Positions 22,825 through 32,272 of a stretch of 64,000 bases of DNA are shown here, in pieces. This stretch comes from Billgrantia antri (GTDB lineage: Bacteria > Pseudomonadota > Gammaproteobacteria > Pseudomonadales > Halomonadaceae), in assembly GCF_019430905.1 (NCBI RefSeq), contig NZ_JAHYCA010000002.1, positions 496,001 through 560,000 on the forward strand, written 5' to 3'. The translations under genes and the position numbers were made by a program. Below the pieces are notes generated by a model. That model saw only the letters and a list, made by a program, of their open reading frames with translations, was not told the origin of the DNA and searched no databases. Numbering within the stretch: position 1 is the first letter of the stretch; each line of letters begins with the position of its first letter.

Positions 22825-24651
22825 ATGGTCGATGTCGATCTTTCTCAGCCCCCTTTCTCCTTTTTGAACGAAGAGGGGCGTGAGCGTGTCCGTCATGGCA
22901 TCGACCTGGCTTACTTCGACCGTGACGAGATCATTCTCGAAACCGGTCAGCCCGGCGAGTACGTCTTTCTCATTCACAAGGGCGAGGTGGCCGAGCTGGA
23001 CACCACCCAACCGGGAGCCCGCGAGCGAATCGGCCACTACACCGCGGGTGATCTGTTCGGTGCCATCAGTATTCTCAACGGCAAGAGTCGCTATCGCTTC
23101 CGCGCCGAGCAGGAGTGCCTTTGTTACCTGATGCCGAAGGCACTGTTCCTGCAGTTGTGCGATGACTATCCCCCCTTTGCCGAATTCTTTCGCCAGACCC
23201 TTGCCCACAAGGCGCGCCTGCTGACCGAGCAGCGCGCCGAGGGCGGAGTGACCATGGCCGGCTTCATGCTGGCGAGAGTCAGTGAATGCATGCGTCCGCC
23301 GCTGTGCATGGGGGCGCAGACGACCATTGCAGAGGCAGTCGCCAGATTGCACGAGAGCCATGCCGACAGCCTGCTGGTGGAAAGCGAGCAGGGTGCAGGT
23401 ATGGTGACCAAGACCGATCTGCTCAATGCGCTGGTCCTGGAGGGGCATGACAGGGAGAGTCCGCTGCGTGAGATCGCTCACTTCGCGCTGGTGACGGTAC
23501 GGCCCGAACAGTACCTGTTCGAGGTGCTGGTCATGATGACCCGCCACAAGGTGGAGCGTGTCGTGGTGCAGGAGGCCGAGGGGGCGCCACCGACCGGCGT
23601 GGTCGAATTGACCGATGTGCTGAGCTATTTCTCCAGCCGCAGCTATGTCGTCAGCCTGCAGGTGGAGCAGGCCGATAGCCTCGATGCCCTGTTCCGCGCC
23701 AGCCGCCGGACCCCCGAGCTGGTCAAGGCGCTCATGGCGCAGGGCGTCAAGCTGCGTTTTGCCATGGGCCTGCTGGCGGCGCTCAACGGGCGCATCATGT
23801 CCAAGGCGTGGGGTTTTCTGATCGACGAGCGCTACCATCGCGACAGCTGCCTGATGGTGATGGGCAGCGAAGGGCGCGGCGAACAGATCCTCAAGACCGA
23901 CCAGGACAACGGCCTGATTCTGGCCGACGGGCTGGAGTGGCCCGGAGTCAGCGAGCAGATGCAGCGCCTGACCGAGACGCTGATCGAACTCGGCTACCCG
24001 CCTTGTCCCGGACACATCATGGTCAACAATCCCGAGTGGGTGGGCACCGTCAGCCAGTGGCGCGAGCGTATTGCCCGTTGGGCGCAAAGACGCGATGGCG
24101 ACAGCCTGATGAAGCTCGCCATCATGCTCGACTCCCACGCAGTGGCGGGCAACCCGGCGCTGCTCGAGCGGGTGCGCGAAGCGCTGTTCGAGCAGTGCTC
24201 GCGTGACGAACTGCTGCTCTCCTATTTCGCCCGCACTGCGCTGCGCTTCTCCACGCCGCTGACGCTGTTCGGCTCACTCAAGAAGCCCCAGCACGGCATC
24301 GACATCAAGAAGGGCGGCATCTTCCCCATCGTGCATGGGGTCCGCACCATGGCGCTGGAGCGCAAGATCAAGCCGACTTCGACTTTGGAGCGTCTCGAGG
24401 CATTGACGGCGGACGGCAGGCTGGAAGAGCGCGTTGCCGAAAATCTGGCCGAGGCGCTGTCTTTATTCACCGAGCTGCGCTTGAAGCAACAGCTCGAGCG
24501 CCTCGACGGCGACGGCAACGGCAAGAGCCCCGACCGTGTCGTGGTCCAGCAGCTATCGTCACTGGAGCGCGACCTGCTGCGAGAGGCGCTGCATATCGTC
24601 AAGGACTTCAAACAGAGCCTGTCGCAACGTTACCACCTCGAATATTCGTGA
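22825..24651 (+). CDS. CNB-CBS-DUF294 nucleotidyltransferase-like signalling protein
   Basis: A 608-residue cytoplasmic protein. A cyclic-nucleotide-binding fold occupies about 15-130 (FDRDEIILETGQPGEYVFLI), two CBS motifs about 145-265, then a DUF294 putative nucleotidyltransferase with MGSEGRGEQ and KTDQDNGLIL (about 350-370), and the DUF294 C-terminal helical domain. It resembles GlnD-type transferases regulated by ligands. Proteins of this kind commonly sit beside SSS symporters with DUF4212, as here, and may modify a partner in response to nucleotides. The ATG at 22825 follows GAGGG; the longer reading is not supported. Confidence 0.85.
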   Translation: MVDVDLSQPPFSFLNEEGRERVRHGIDLAYFDRDEIILETGQPGEYVFLIHKGEVAELDTTQPGARERIGHYTAGDLFGAISILNGKSRYRFRAEQECLCYLMPKALFLQLCDDYPPFAEFFRQTLAHKARLLTEQRAEGGVTMAGFMLARVSECMRPPLCMGAQTTIAEAVARLHESHADSLLVESEQGAGMVTKTDLLNALVLEGHDRESPLREIAHFALVTVRPEQYLFEVLVMMTRHKVERVVVQEAEGAPPTGVVELTDVLSYFSSRSYVVSLQVEQADSLDALFRASRRTPELVKALMAQGVKLRFAMGLLAALNGRIMSKAWGFLIDERYHRDSCLMVMGSEGRGEQILKTDQDNGLILADGLEWPGVSEQMQRLTETLIELGYPPCPGHIMVNNPEWVGTVSQWRERIARWAQRRDGDSLMKLAIMLDSHAVAGNPALLERVREALFEQCSRDELLLSYFARTALRFSTPLTLFGSLKKPQHGIDIKKGGIFPIVHGVRTMALERKIKPTSTLERLEALTADGRLEERVAENLAEALSLFTELRLKQQLERLDGDGNGKSPDRVVVQQLSSLERDLLREALHIVKDFKQSLSQRYHLEYS

Positions 24652-24694
24652 GGTTCGTGGCGGCGGGAGGCGGACAGATACAAAGGAGGTAGGC

Positions 24695-25324
24695 ATGTTT
24701 CGAGCGCTGCGTCGGGCCAACGACCGTCGGCGCCATGCAGGTGGCGAGTATGGCTGGCTTTTTCGTCCCTATACCGGGGACGAGCTGGTCGCCATCGACT
24801 GCGAAACCACCGGTATCGATACGCGTACCGCCGAGCCCGTCTCCATCGGTGCGGTCAAGGTCCGCGGCGACAGGGTGCTCACCAGCGAATCGCTGGATCT
24901 GCGCCTTAGGCGACCCGCGACACTGACCGGCGACTCCATCCGCGTACATGGGCTGCGCGGTGTCGATCTGGACGATGGGGTCGGCCTGGACGACGCGCTG
25001 GCGACCCTGCTCGACTTCATCGGCAACCGGCCGCTGCTGGGCTGGCGGCTCGACTTCGACATGACCATCCTCAATCGCCAGATCCGTCCCCGCTTCGGCT
25101 TCGACCTGCCCAACAGCGGAATCGATGTCGCGCAGCTGTACCATCGGCAGCAACGTCGCAGCGTCATGGAGCCAGAGTCACCTGCGCAGCGATTCGAGGC
25201 AGTGGCGGAGGCGCTCGGCGTTCCGATCATGGGCCGCCATACTGCGCTCGGCGATGCCGTGACCACGGCGCTCATGTACCTGCGCCTGGAGCGGGCCGGC
25301 ATGCAGGACCGCCGCGAGGCATGA
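24695..25324 (+). CDS. DnaQ-like 3'-5' exonuclease (DEDDh)
   Basis: A 209-residue exonuclease of the DEDDh (DnaQ/PolC epsilon) family. ExoI is IDCETTG near residue 30, ExoII lies around NRPLLGWRLDFDM, and ExoIII is HTALGDAV near residue 187. The start at 24695 follows AAAGGAGG. It begins 43 bp after the CNB-CBS-DUF294 gene on the same strand and the pair is usually kept together next to such symporters. Substrate could be DNA or a small signalling RNA or nucleotide; sequence alone does not tell. Confidence 0.88.
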   Translation: MFRALRRANDRRRHAGGEYGWLFRPYTGDELVAIDCETTGIDTRTAEPVSIGAVKVRGDRVLTSESLDLRLRRPATLTGDSIRVHGLRGVDLDDGVGLDDALATLLDFIGNRPLLGWRLDFDMTILNRQIRPRFGFDLPNSGIDVAQLYHRQQRRSVMEPESPAQRFEAVAEALGVPIMGRHTALGDAVTTALMYLRLERAGMQDRREA

Positions 25325-25417
25325 GACAGTAAGTCGCTGCCATGGCGTCGCCTACGGGCGGCGTCGATGGTAGCATGTGCGGCCTCACCCACCGTTCGCT
25401 CTGGCAGTGCCCCGACC

Positions 25418-26350
25418 ATGCAAGACGCCGTCTCATTCGACCCCCGTGCCGTTGCCGATCTCGATGTCTCTCTGCCGCAGGACGAGGCGCACGCCCCGCT
25501 GGAGCAGCTCGATGCCAAGGGGCGGCGAGAATTCAACAAGCTGCAGAAGCGCCTGAGGCGCCAGGTGGGCAATGCCATCATCGACTACGGCATGATCCAT
25601 GAAGGCGATCGTGTCATGGTTTGCCTGTCGGGCGGCAAGGATAGCTATACGCTGCTCGAGATACTGCGCAATCTGCAGCGCAACGCACCGGTGAACTTTT
25701 CTCTGGTGGCGGTCAACCTCGACCAGAAGCAGCCCGGCTTTCCCGAGCACGTGCTGCCCGAGTATCTCGAGACCACCGGCATCGAGTACTACATTCTGGA
25801 GCGCGACACCTATTCGGTGGTAAAGGAGAAGACGCCGGAGGGCAAGACTACCTGCGCGCTCTGTTCACGTCTGCGGCGTGGCTCCCTCTACGGCTTCGCC
25901 GAGGAGATCGGGGCGACCAAGGTAGCGCTGGGCCACCATCGCGAGGACATTCTCGAGACGCTGTTCCTCAACATGTTCTATGGCGGAAGCCTTAAGGCCA
26001 TGCCGCCCAAGTTGCTCTCCGACGATGGCAAGAACATCGTCATCCGGCCGCTGGCCTACTGCCGTGAAGCGGACATCGCCGAATTCGCGCGGCTGATGGC
26101 TTTCCCCATCATCCCCTGCAACCTGTGCGGTTCCCAGCCCAACCTGCAGCGTCAGGTGGTCAAGGAGATGCTGGCCGAGTGGGAGCGTAAGCACCCCGGC
26201 CGCATCGAGTCGATGTTCAAGGCGGTGTCCAACGTGGCGCCGTCGCAGCTGGCCGACCGCGAGCTGTTCGACTTCGAGGGGCTCGAGGCCAAGCAGGCGC
26301 GACTGCGCGACAGGCGCATTGATGCATTGAATGTTGCGCACGACAGCTGA
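25418..26350 (+). CDS. ttcA: tRNA 2-thiocytidine(32) synthetase TtcA
   Basis: TtcA thiolates cytidine 32 of certain tRNAs using an iron-sulfur cluster and ATP. The PP-loop SGGKDS lies near residue 70 and the two CxxC pairs that bind the cluster are CALC (about 148) and CNLC (about 240). The 310 residues are normal for the family. The ATG at 25418 has no clear ribosome site, so the exact start is uncertain; the conserved part begins around residue 30. A strong hairpin follows. Confidence 0.95.
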   Translation: MQDAVSFDPRAVADLDVSLPQDEAHAPLEQLDAKGRREFNKLQKRLRRQVGNAIIDYGMIHEGDRVMVCLSGGKDSYTLLEILRNLQRNAPVNFSLVAVNLDQKQPGFPEHVLPEYLETTGIEYYILERDTYSVVKEKTPEGKTTCALCSRLRRGSLYGFAEEIGATKVALGHHREDILETLFLNMFYGGSLKAMPPKLLSDDGKNIVIRPLAYCREADIAEFARLMAFPIIPCNLCGSQPNLQRQVVKEMLAEWERKHPGRIESMFKAVSNVAPSQLADRELFDFEGLEAKQARLRDRRIDALNVAHDS

Positions 26351-26383
26351 GCCGTCAGTCCACCCCGAATAGTTCGTCCGAAC

Positions 26384-26415
26384 GCAAACCGCCCGGCATT
26401 GGCCGGGCGGTTTGC
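26384..26415. terminator. Bidirectional terminator between ttcA and fnr
   Basis: A perfect 14-bp stem, GCAAACCGCCCGGC with its complement, around a 4-nt loop. T's within the stem follow the G+C part on both strands (GGTTTGCGTTTGC on plus), and the two genes converge here. Confidence 0.8.
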
Positions 26416-26439
26416 GTTTGCTCGTGGTGACGGCAAGGA

Positions 26440-27186
26440 TCAATGATCGTCCTGGGCCTGTGCCACCAGCGCTTCGAGATTGAGAATGTTCACTTCGCGT
26501 CCCGACACCTCGACCAGCCCCTGCTGCTGGAAGCGCCCGAGAATGCGGCTCACCGTTTCCACGGCCAGCCCCAGGTAGTTGCCGATATCGGCCCGTGACA
26601 TGGAGAGGCGGAAGCTGTAGGGCGAATAGCCGCGACGACGGAAGCGGTCCGACAGGCTGGTGAAGAAACTGGCCAGGCGCTGGTCGGCCGTCTTGCGCGA
26701 CAGCAGACGCATCATCTTGCGGTCGTCGCGCAGCTCCTTGCTCATGCTGCGGTAGAGCTGGCCGCGTAGCTCCGGCAGCTGCTCCGAGAGCGAGTCGAGC
26801 CGGTCGAAGGGAATCTCGCAGACGGTGGTGGTCTCCAAGGCGATCACGCTGCCGGGGTACTGCTGCTCATCGATCCCGTCGAGGCCGACCAGTTCGCTGG
26901 GCAGATAGAAGTTGGTCACCTGGTCCTCGCCCGAGCCCTCGGTAGTGACCTGCTTGAGGCTGCCGGAGCGCACCGCGAAGACGCTGCTGAAGGCACTGCC
27001 CTGACGAAACAGCGACTCGCCCTTCTTCAGCGGTGAGCGACGCCGGATGATGGCGTCGAACTGCTCCATGTCTTCGAGTTCCAGCGCAAGAGGCAGGCAC
27101 AGGGAACTCAGGCTGCAGTTCTGGCAACGGGTTTCATGCAGCAGCGAGCGCCGCTTGCCGAGTGCATTGGCCGCGTTGACCGGCAT
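26440..27186 (-). CDS. fnr: Fnr/Anr-family oxygen-responsive regulator
   Basis: A 248-residue CRP/FNR regulator with the four cysteines that hold the oxygen-labile [4Fe-4S] cluster: Cys21, Cys24 and Cys30 in CQNCSLSSLC, and Cys123 in VCEIP. The C-terminal helix-turn-helix has the FNR recognition pattern ETVSR, so it should read TTGAT-N4-ATCAA sites. It lies just after hemN on the minus strand, as anr does in pseudomonads, and is close to the cbb3 oxidase genes it would be expected to activate at low oxygen. A matching box is found before hemN. Confidence 0.95.
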   Translation of the reverse strand: MPVNAANALGKRRSLLHETRCQNCSLSSLCLPLALELEDMEQFDAIIRRRSPLKKGESLFRQGSAFSSVFAVRSGSLKQVTTEGSGEDQVTNFYLPSELVGLDGIDEQQYPGSVIALETTTVCEIPFDRLDSLSEQLPELRGQLYRSMSKELRDDRKMMRLLSRKTADQRLASFFTSLSDRFRRRGYSPYSFRLSMSRADIGNYLGLAVETVSRILGRFQQQGLVEVSGREVNILNLEALVAQAQDDH

Positions 27187-27302
27187 GCTCCACCTCCTCG
27201 TTCACTGTCGTGAAGCCATTATGGAGCATTATTCATGCAGGTGAAATGCCCCTTGCGACTATTGGCCGCAATGTACTTAACCCTCAGTGTGCTACCGGGC
27301 TC

Positions 27303-28718
27303 TCAGACGATGCGTGAGAAACGTTCGTCGGGAGTGGGGGACAGGTGAACATCGAAGGCCATGGCCAAGTGACGGATCAGCAGTCTGCCGAGCGGTGTGG
27401 CCACGATTCGATGGCTTTCAAAGGACAATAGACCATCGCGCTGGAGTGCTTCCAGCCTTGACAGGCTATTTGCCAGGTAGCGCGGGGCGTCGATGCCGAA
27501 CGTTTCACTGAGTTCATCAAGATCGAGCGCCATGTCGCACATCAGGCGCTCGATGGCATGCCACCTCACGCGATCGTCGAACGTCAGGCGTATACCGCGT
27601 GCGGTAGGTAAATGACTGGCGTCGAGCGCCGCTTCGTAAGCGGCGAGATGGGTATGGTTCTGTACATGGACATCATCGATGCTGGAGATGGCCGAGACCC
27701 CCAGTCCCACGAGGTCGCACTGGGCGTGGCTGGAGTAACCCTGGAAGTTGCGCTGCAGAGTGCCTTCGCGCTGGGCGATCGCCAGACTGTCGTCGGCGCG
27801 GGCGAAGTGATCCATGCCGATGTGCACGTAGCCCGCTCCGGTGAGCATGGCGATGGTAGTGCGCAGGATTGCCAGCTTCTCCTTGGGGCCGGGGAGGTCC
27901 TCGGTGTTGATGAGACGCTGGGCCGCGAAGCGCTCGGGCATGTGCGCATAGTTGAAGACCGAGATGCGCGCCGGCGCCATGGCGATCACCTGCTCCAGGG
28001 TGGCGGCGAACGTGTCCCGGGTCTGCAACGGCAGGCCGTAGATCAGATCCAGGTTGAGCGAATGAAAGCCGAGACGGTCGGCCTCGTCGAGCAGCGCTTC
28101 GGTGAGAACGCGCGGCTGTACCCGGTTGACGGCGCGTTGCACCCGTGGATCGAGATCCACCACGCCGAGACTGAGACGATTGAATCCCAGCGCCTGCAGG
28201 TGGCGCAGGGTAAAGACGTCGGCCTCGCGCGGGTCGATCTCGATGGCGTAGTCGCGGTCACGGGCATTGGACAGTCCAAAGCGGGCATCGAGTCGATCGA
28301 TCAGGTCGCTCATCTGATCGAGGCTGAGAAAGCTCGGCGTGCCGCCACCCCAGTGCAGCTGGGCCACTTCACGGCGCGTATCCAGATGCGGCTTGATCAA
28401 CACCATCTCGCGATCCAGGCGCGAGAGGTAGGGCTCGGCCAGCTTGGCGTTGCGGGTGGCGATCTTGTGGCAGCCGCAGTAATGGCAGGCCTTGCGACAG
28501 AAGGGGATGTGCACGTAGAGCGACAGTGGCCTGGCATCGGTGTTGCTGCGGGTCAGGGCCGCCAGGTAATCTCGCTCGCCGAATGCCTCGCTGAAAGAAT
28601 AGAGGGTGGGGTATGAGGAATAGCGTGGACCGTGGGTGTCGTAGCGTCGCAAGAGGGCTTCGTCCCAGGCGAAAGGATCGGCCATCGCTTGATGCACGCA
28701 GCGTGCGGGGACGGACAT
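27303..28718 (-). CDS. hemN: Oxygen-independent coproporphyrinogen III dehydrogenase
   Basis: A 471-residue radical SAM enzyme that decarboxylates coproporphyrinogen III in heme synthesis without oxygen. The cluster motif is CRKACHYCGC (Cys74, Cys78, Cys81, plus Cys83 typical of HemN), followed by HWGGGTPSFL and the radical SAM barrel. Length and the C-terminal HemN domain are normal. CGGAGTG precedes the ATG. An Anr-type box 60 bp upstream predicts induction at low oxygen, in step with the cbb3 oxidase, which needs heme. Confidence 0.96.
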   Translation of the reverse strand: MSVPARCVHQAMADPFAWDEALLRRYDTHGPRYSSYPTLYSFSEAFGERDYLAALTRSNTDARPLSLYVHIPFCRKACHYCGCHKIATRNAKLAEPYLSRLDREMVLIKPHLDTRREVAQLHWGGGTPSFLSLDQMSDLIDRLDARFGLSNARDRDYAIEIDPREADVFTLRHLQALGFNRLSLGVVDLDPRVQRAVNRVQPRVLTEALLDEADRLGFHSLNLDLIYGLPLQTRDTFAATLEQVIAMAPARISVFNYAHMPERFAAQRLINTEDLPGPKEKLAILRTTIAMLTGAGYVHIGMDHFARADDSLAIAQREGTLQRNFQGYSSHAQCDLVGLGVSAISSIDDVHVQNHTHLAAYEAALDASHLPTARGIRLTFDDRVRWHAIERLMCDMALDLDELSETFGIDAPRYLANSLSRLEALQRDGLLSFESHRIVATPLGRLLIRHLAMAFDVHLSPTPDERFSRIV

Positions 28719-28777
28719 GATGACACTCCGAAAGGCTAACGGTTACCTCATGCTAGCGGTATGCTGCCCAAGGCGGA

Positions 28778-28791
28778 TTGAGCTGCGTCAA
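28778..28791 (-). promoter_or_regulatory. Anr/Fnr box upstream of hemN
   Basis: TTGAGCTGCGTCAA matches TTGAT-N4-ATCAA at all eight core positions (TTGA and TCAA). It is centred about 66 bp before the hemN start, a distance that fits a class II FNR promoter with a short leader. Confidence 0.65.
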
Positions 28792-28824
28792 ACGAAGTGG
28801 TAATGCCGCTTCGCGGCGGCGTCA

Positions 28825-29526
28825 TCAGTGGCCTGTGGCACTCTGCGACAGCAGCGCGACGAGCTGCCACAGGGCAAAGGCGATGATCGCAATGGCAGCC
28901 AGGGTGCGGGTCGCCGGGTGGCGAATCAGCGTGCTGAGCTGGCGCGCGGCGAAACCGGTGACCAGTAACGCAGGTAGAGTACCTAGCCCGAAGGATGCCA
29001 TAAGCAGCGCACCGCGCAGCGGATCCGCCGTGGCCAGGCTCCAGGCCAGCATCGAGTAGACCAGGCCGCAGGGCAGCCAGCCCCATATCGCGCCGAGGCC
29101 GATGGCCTGGGGTATTTTAACCACTGGCATCAGCCGCTTGCCGACCGGCTCCAGGTAGCGCCACAGGTGCCGGCCCAGGGCTTCCACCTTGAGCAGTCCC
29201 TTCCACCAGTTGGCGATATAGAGGGCCATCAGGATCAGCATGAGCGCGGCGAATAGCTGCAGGCCGACTCGCGCCGTCGATGAGAGCGCCACCACGGTAC
29301 CGAGCGAGGCCACCAGGGCGCCGGCCAGCGTGTAGCTGGCGATGCGCCCCAGGTTGTAGCCGAGCAGGAGCCCCGACAGGCGTGCCGGGCTGCGCATGCT
29401 GGGCGGCACGGCGAAGGTCAGTGCGCTCATGATACCGCCGCACATTCCGATGCAGTGGGCGCCGCCGAGCAGGCCGAAGACGAAGGCCGCCAGCAGCGGC
29501 GGCAGGCCGAGGCCGGTAGGATCCAT
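28825..29526 (-). CDS. SafE/TauE-like membrane protein of the cbb3 locus
   Basis: A 233-residue membrane protein with about six helices, of the type annotated as sulfite exporter TauE/SafE or UreH-like, with the motif GGAHCIGMCGG near residue 22. Proteins of this kind with an HCxGMCGG motif follow ccoS in many cbb3 loci and are suspected to move copper or another metal for oxidase assembly (inference). The ATG shares its A with the TGA of ccoS, so it is the last gene of the assembly operon. Confidence 0.82.
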   Translation of the reverse strand: MDPTGLGLPPLLAAFVFGLLGGAHCIGMCGGIMSALTFAVPPSMRSPARLSGLLLGYNLGRIASYTLAGALVASLGTVVALSSTARVGLQLFAALMLILMALYIANWWKGLLKVEALGRHLWRYLEPVGKRLMPVVKIPQAIGLGAIWGWLPCGLVYSMLAWSLATADPLRGALLMASFGLGTLPALLVTGFAARQLSTLIRHPATRTLAAIAIIAFALWQLVALLSQSATGH

Positions 29527-29768
29527 CAGCGCTCCGCCGGGTCGTCGCCATCCGCGCCGGCCGCGCCGGCCGACTTGTGCCGGCTGGCCTGGCGTCGCCG
29601 CTCGCGCTCTTCCGGCGTCAGGTCGTTCTCGTCCTCGTCGAAGAGAATGCGGTGGGCCGGTCCTTCGAGATCCTCGAACTGGTCGTTCTTCACCGCCCAG
29701 AAAAAGGCCCACACGGCGAGGCCGAGCAGGATCAGCGAGAGCGGAATGAGAAGATAGAGGATCGTCAT
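29526..29768 (-). CDS. ccoS: Cbb3 oxidase maturation protein CcoS
   Basis: An 80-residue CcoS: one N-terminal membrane helix (MTILYLLIPLSLILLGLAV) followed by the family signature NDQFEDLEGPAHRILFDED. It is needed for insertion of cofactors into CcoN in other bacteria. The tail of about 30 residues is charged and variable. The ATG at 29768 overlaps the ccoI stop by 4 bp, which decides the start against an in-frame codon 12 bp upstream. Confidence 0.95.
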   Translation of the reverse strand: MTILYLLIPLSLILLGLAVWAFFWAVKNDQFEDLEGPAHRILFDEDENDLTPEERERRRQASRHKSAGAAGADGDDPAER

Positions 29769-32239
29769 GCGTTCACCCATCGTGCGTCGGGAGTCGGTGT
29801 CTGGCTAGGGCGCAGACGAAATCGGTTGAGCCGCAGCGCGTTACCCACCACCACCAGAGAACTACCCGACATGCCCAGCGCCGCGACCCAAGGCGGTACG
29901 ATGCCGATGGCGGCCAGCGGCAGTGCAGAGAAGTTGTAGCATACCGACCAGATCATGTTCTGGCGCATGACACGCCGGGTGGCCCGGGCGATCTCGATCG
30001 CCTCGACGATACGCATCAGCCGTGGGCTCAGCAACACCGCATCGGCGCTGGTGCGCGCCAGGTCGGTAGCGCCGTTCATGGCGATCGACACGTCGGCGCC
30101 GGCGAGCACCGGCACGTCGTTGATGCCGTCGCCGATCATGGCGACCTTCTCACCGGCAGCCTGGCACGTGCGGATGCGCTCGAGCTTGCCCTCGGGACCG
30201 ACGCCGGCGTGCCAGGTATCGAGGCCCAGCTGTTCGGCCATGCCGCGTACGGCGTCGCTGGTGTCGCCGGAGAGCAGCTCGACGTGTATGCCTCGCGCCA
30301 CCAGCTCGGCAATGGTCTGCGCGGCGTCGTCGCGCAATCGGTCGCGCAGGGCGAACCAGGCACGCGGCACGCCGTTCTCGCTGAGCAGCAGCCATTGCCC
30401 CTCGCCCGGGGCGGCCAGGGAATGGTCGGGCGCGGCGAAGTCGGCGTGCCCAAGACGCCAGCGCCGGCCGTCGATCGTGCCCTCCACGCCCTGGCCGGTA
30501 CGGCTCACGCGTTCGCGTGCCTCTACCGTCGCTTCGCGCCAGGGGCGGAAGGCGCGGGCAATGGGGTGCTCGGAGTGGGCCTCCAGCGCCGCACCGATCA
30601 TCCTGGCCCGCTCCGCCGGCAGGTTGCCGAGCGGATGGGTGTCGACCAACTGCATCTCGCCGCAGGTCAGCGTGCCGGTCTTGTCGAAGATCACTCGGTC
30701 GATCTGGGACAGCGACTCGATGGCATCGGCGCGGGTGATCAGCACGCCGCGCCGACGCAGTTGGCCATGTCCCGCGGTGAGCGCGGTGGGCGTGGCCAGC
30801 GCCAGGGCGCAGGGGCAGGTCACCACCAGCACCGAGAGCGTCACCCACAGCACGCGGCTGGGATCGATGAACCACCAGGCGACGCTGACGCAGGCGGTCA
30901 CCACCAGCAGACGCAGCACGAACAGGTGCGCCATGCGCGCGGCCATCTGCGCCAGGCGCGGGCGGCTGGCGAAGGCACGGTCGGTAAGGTCGATGATGCC
31001 GGCCACCCGCGCCTGCTTGCCGGCGTGGGTGACGCGCACTACCAGCGGGCTCTCGATGTTCTGGCTGCCGCCGGTGACGCTGTCGCCGACACGCCGAGTC
31101 ACCGGCAGGTACTCGCCGGTGAGCATCGATTCGTCGAGGCTCGACTCGCCCTCCTCGATGACGCCGTCCGCGGGTACCCCATGGCCGGGCTTGATCACCA
31201 CCCGGTCGCCGGCGACGAGCTCGCTGGCCGGCAGGATGCGCTCCTCGCCGTTCGCCTCGAGGCGCACGGCGGAGATCGGCAGGGCGCCGGCCAGGGCATT
31301 GCCGGTATGGCCGCTGCGGCGTCGTGCACGGGCTTCCACGTAGCGGCCGAAGAGCAGGAAGAAGGTGAACATCGTCACCGAGTCGAAATAGACCTCGCCG
31401 CTGCCGGAGAGTACGGCATAGCCGCTGGCGAGGTAGGCACCGCCGATGGCGATGGAAACCGGCACGTCCATGCCTAGCACCCGCGTGCGCAGGTCGCGCG
31501 CGGCATTGCGGAAGAAGGGCATGGCGGAGAAGAACACGACCGGGGTGGCCAGGGCGAACGACAGCCAGTGGAACAGTGCTAGGAAGTCCTCGCTGATCTC
31601 GCCGGGGCCGGCCGTATAGATCGGGATCGAGAACATCATCACCTGGGCCATGCCCACCGCCGCCACGATGAGACGGCGGATGTTCATGCGCTCCTCGAAC
31701 TGCAAACGCTGCTGGGCCGCATCCGGTTCGTAGGGCTGGGCGCTATAGCCGATGCCGGCCATCTCGGCGAGAAGACGCGACAGCTTGAGGCGGGCCGGGT
31801 CCCAGGCCACGCGAACGCGATGATGAGTGAGGTTGACGGCGCTGGCGGTCACTCCCTCCAGGGCGTTGAGGCGATGCTCGATCAACCAGGCGCAGGCGGC
31901 GCAGGTGATGCCGTCCACTGCCAGAGTGGCGTGTACCTCGCCATCGTCGCCTTCGGCATGCACGAACTGCTGCTGCAGGCCCGGATCGTCGAATACCGCC
32001 CAGGTCTCGGCCTTGACCGCCTGGCGTTCGTCGGGCCGCTCGGGCAGCTCGGTGCGAAAGCGATAATAGCTGGCCAGGCCGCCCTCGACGATGGCGTGGG
32101 CCACCGCCTCGCAGCCGGGACAGCACAGGGGGTGCGTTGCCTCGTCCAGAGTGATCGACCAGGGGGCCTGGGCAGGCACCTGGTTGCCGCAGTGATAGCA
32201 GGACTGGCTCGGGGGTGGCTGGCCGGCAGCCAGACTCAT
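29765..32239 (-). CDS. ccoI: Copper-translocating P1B-type ATPase CcoI
   Basis: A copper-exporting P-type ATPase that supplies copper for cbb3 oxidase. From the N-terminus it has a cysteine-rich metal-binding segment (CYHCGNQ, CPGCEA), a heavy-metal domain (GITCAACAW), membrane helices with the ion motif CPC in VTCPCALALATP, the phosphorylation site DKTGTLT and GDGINDVP. The start is unsure: ATG at 32239 (824 residues) and an in-frame TTG at 32254 both lack a good ribosome site, so translation may be coupled to ccoH, which ends 18-33 bp before. Confidence 0.94.
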   Translation of the reverse strand: MSLAAGQPPPSQSCYHCGNQVPAQAPWSITLDEATHPLCCPGCEAVAHAIVEGGLASYYRFRTELPERPDERQAVKAETWAVFDDPGLQQQFVHAEGDDGEVHATLAVDGITCAACAWLIEHRLNALEGVTASAVNLTHHRVRVAWDPARLKLSRLLAEMAGIGYSAQPYEPDAAQQRLQFEERMNIRRLIVAAVGMAQVMMFSIPIYTAGPGEISEDFLALFHWLSFALATPVVFFSAMPFFRNAARDLRTRVLGMDVPVSIAIGGAYLASGYAVLSGSGEVYFDSVTMFTFFLLFGRYVEARARRRSGHTGNALAGALPISAVRLEANGEERILPASELVAGDRVVIKPGHGVPADGVIEEGESSLDESMLTGEYLPVTRRVGDSVTGGSQNIESPLVVRVTHAGKQARVAGIIDLTDRAFASRPRLAQMAARMAHLFVLRLLVVTACVSVAWWFIDPSRVLWVTLSVLVVTCPCALALATPTALTAGHGQLRRRGVLITRADAIESLSQIDRVIFDKTGTLTCGEMQLVDTHPLGNLPAERARMIGAALEAHSEHPIARAFRPWREATVEARERVSRTGQGVEGTIDGRRWRLGHADFAAPDHSLAAPGEGQWLLLSENGVPRAWFALRDRLRDDAAQTIAELVARGIHVELLSGDTSDAVRGMAEQLGLDTWHAGVGPEGKLERIRTCQAAGEKVAMIGDGINDVPVLAGADVSIAMNGATDLARTSADAVLLSPRLMRIVEAIEIARATRRVMRQNMIWSVCYNFSALPLAAIGIVPPWVAALGMSGSSLVVVGNALRLNRFRLRPSQTPTPDARWVNA

Positions 32240-32272
32240 GTCGTCAGGCGTCAAGGGTCGTCACTACGCTCA

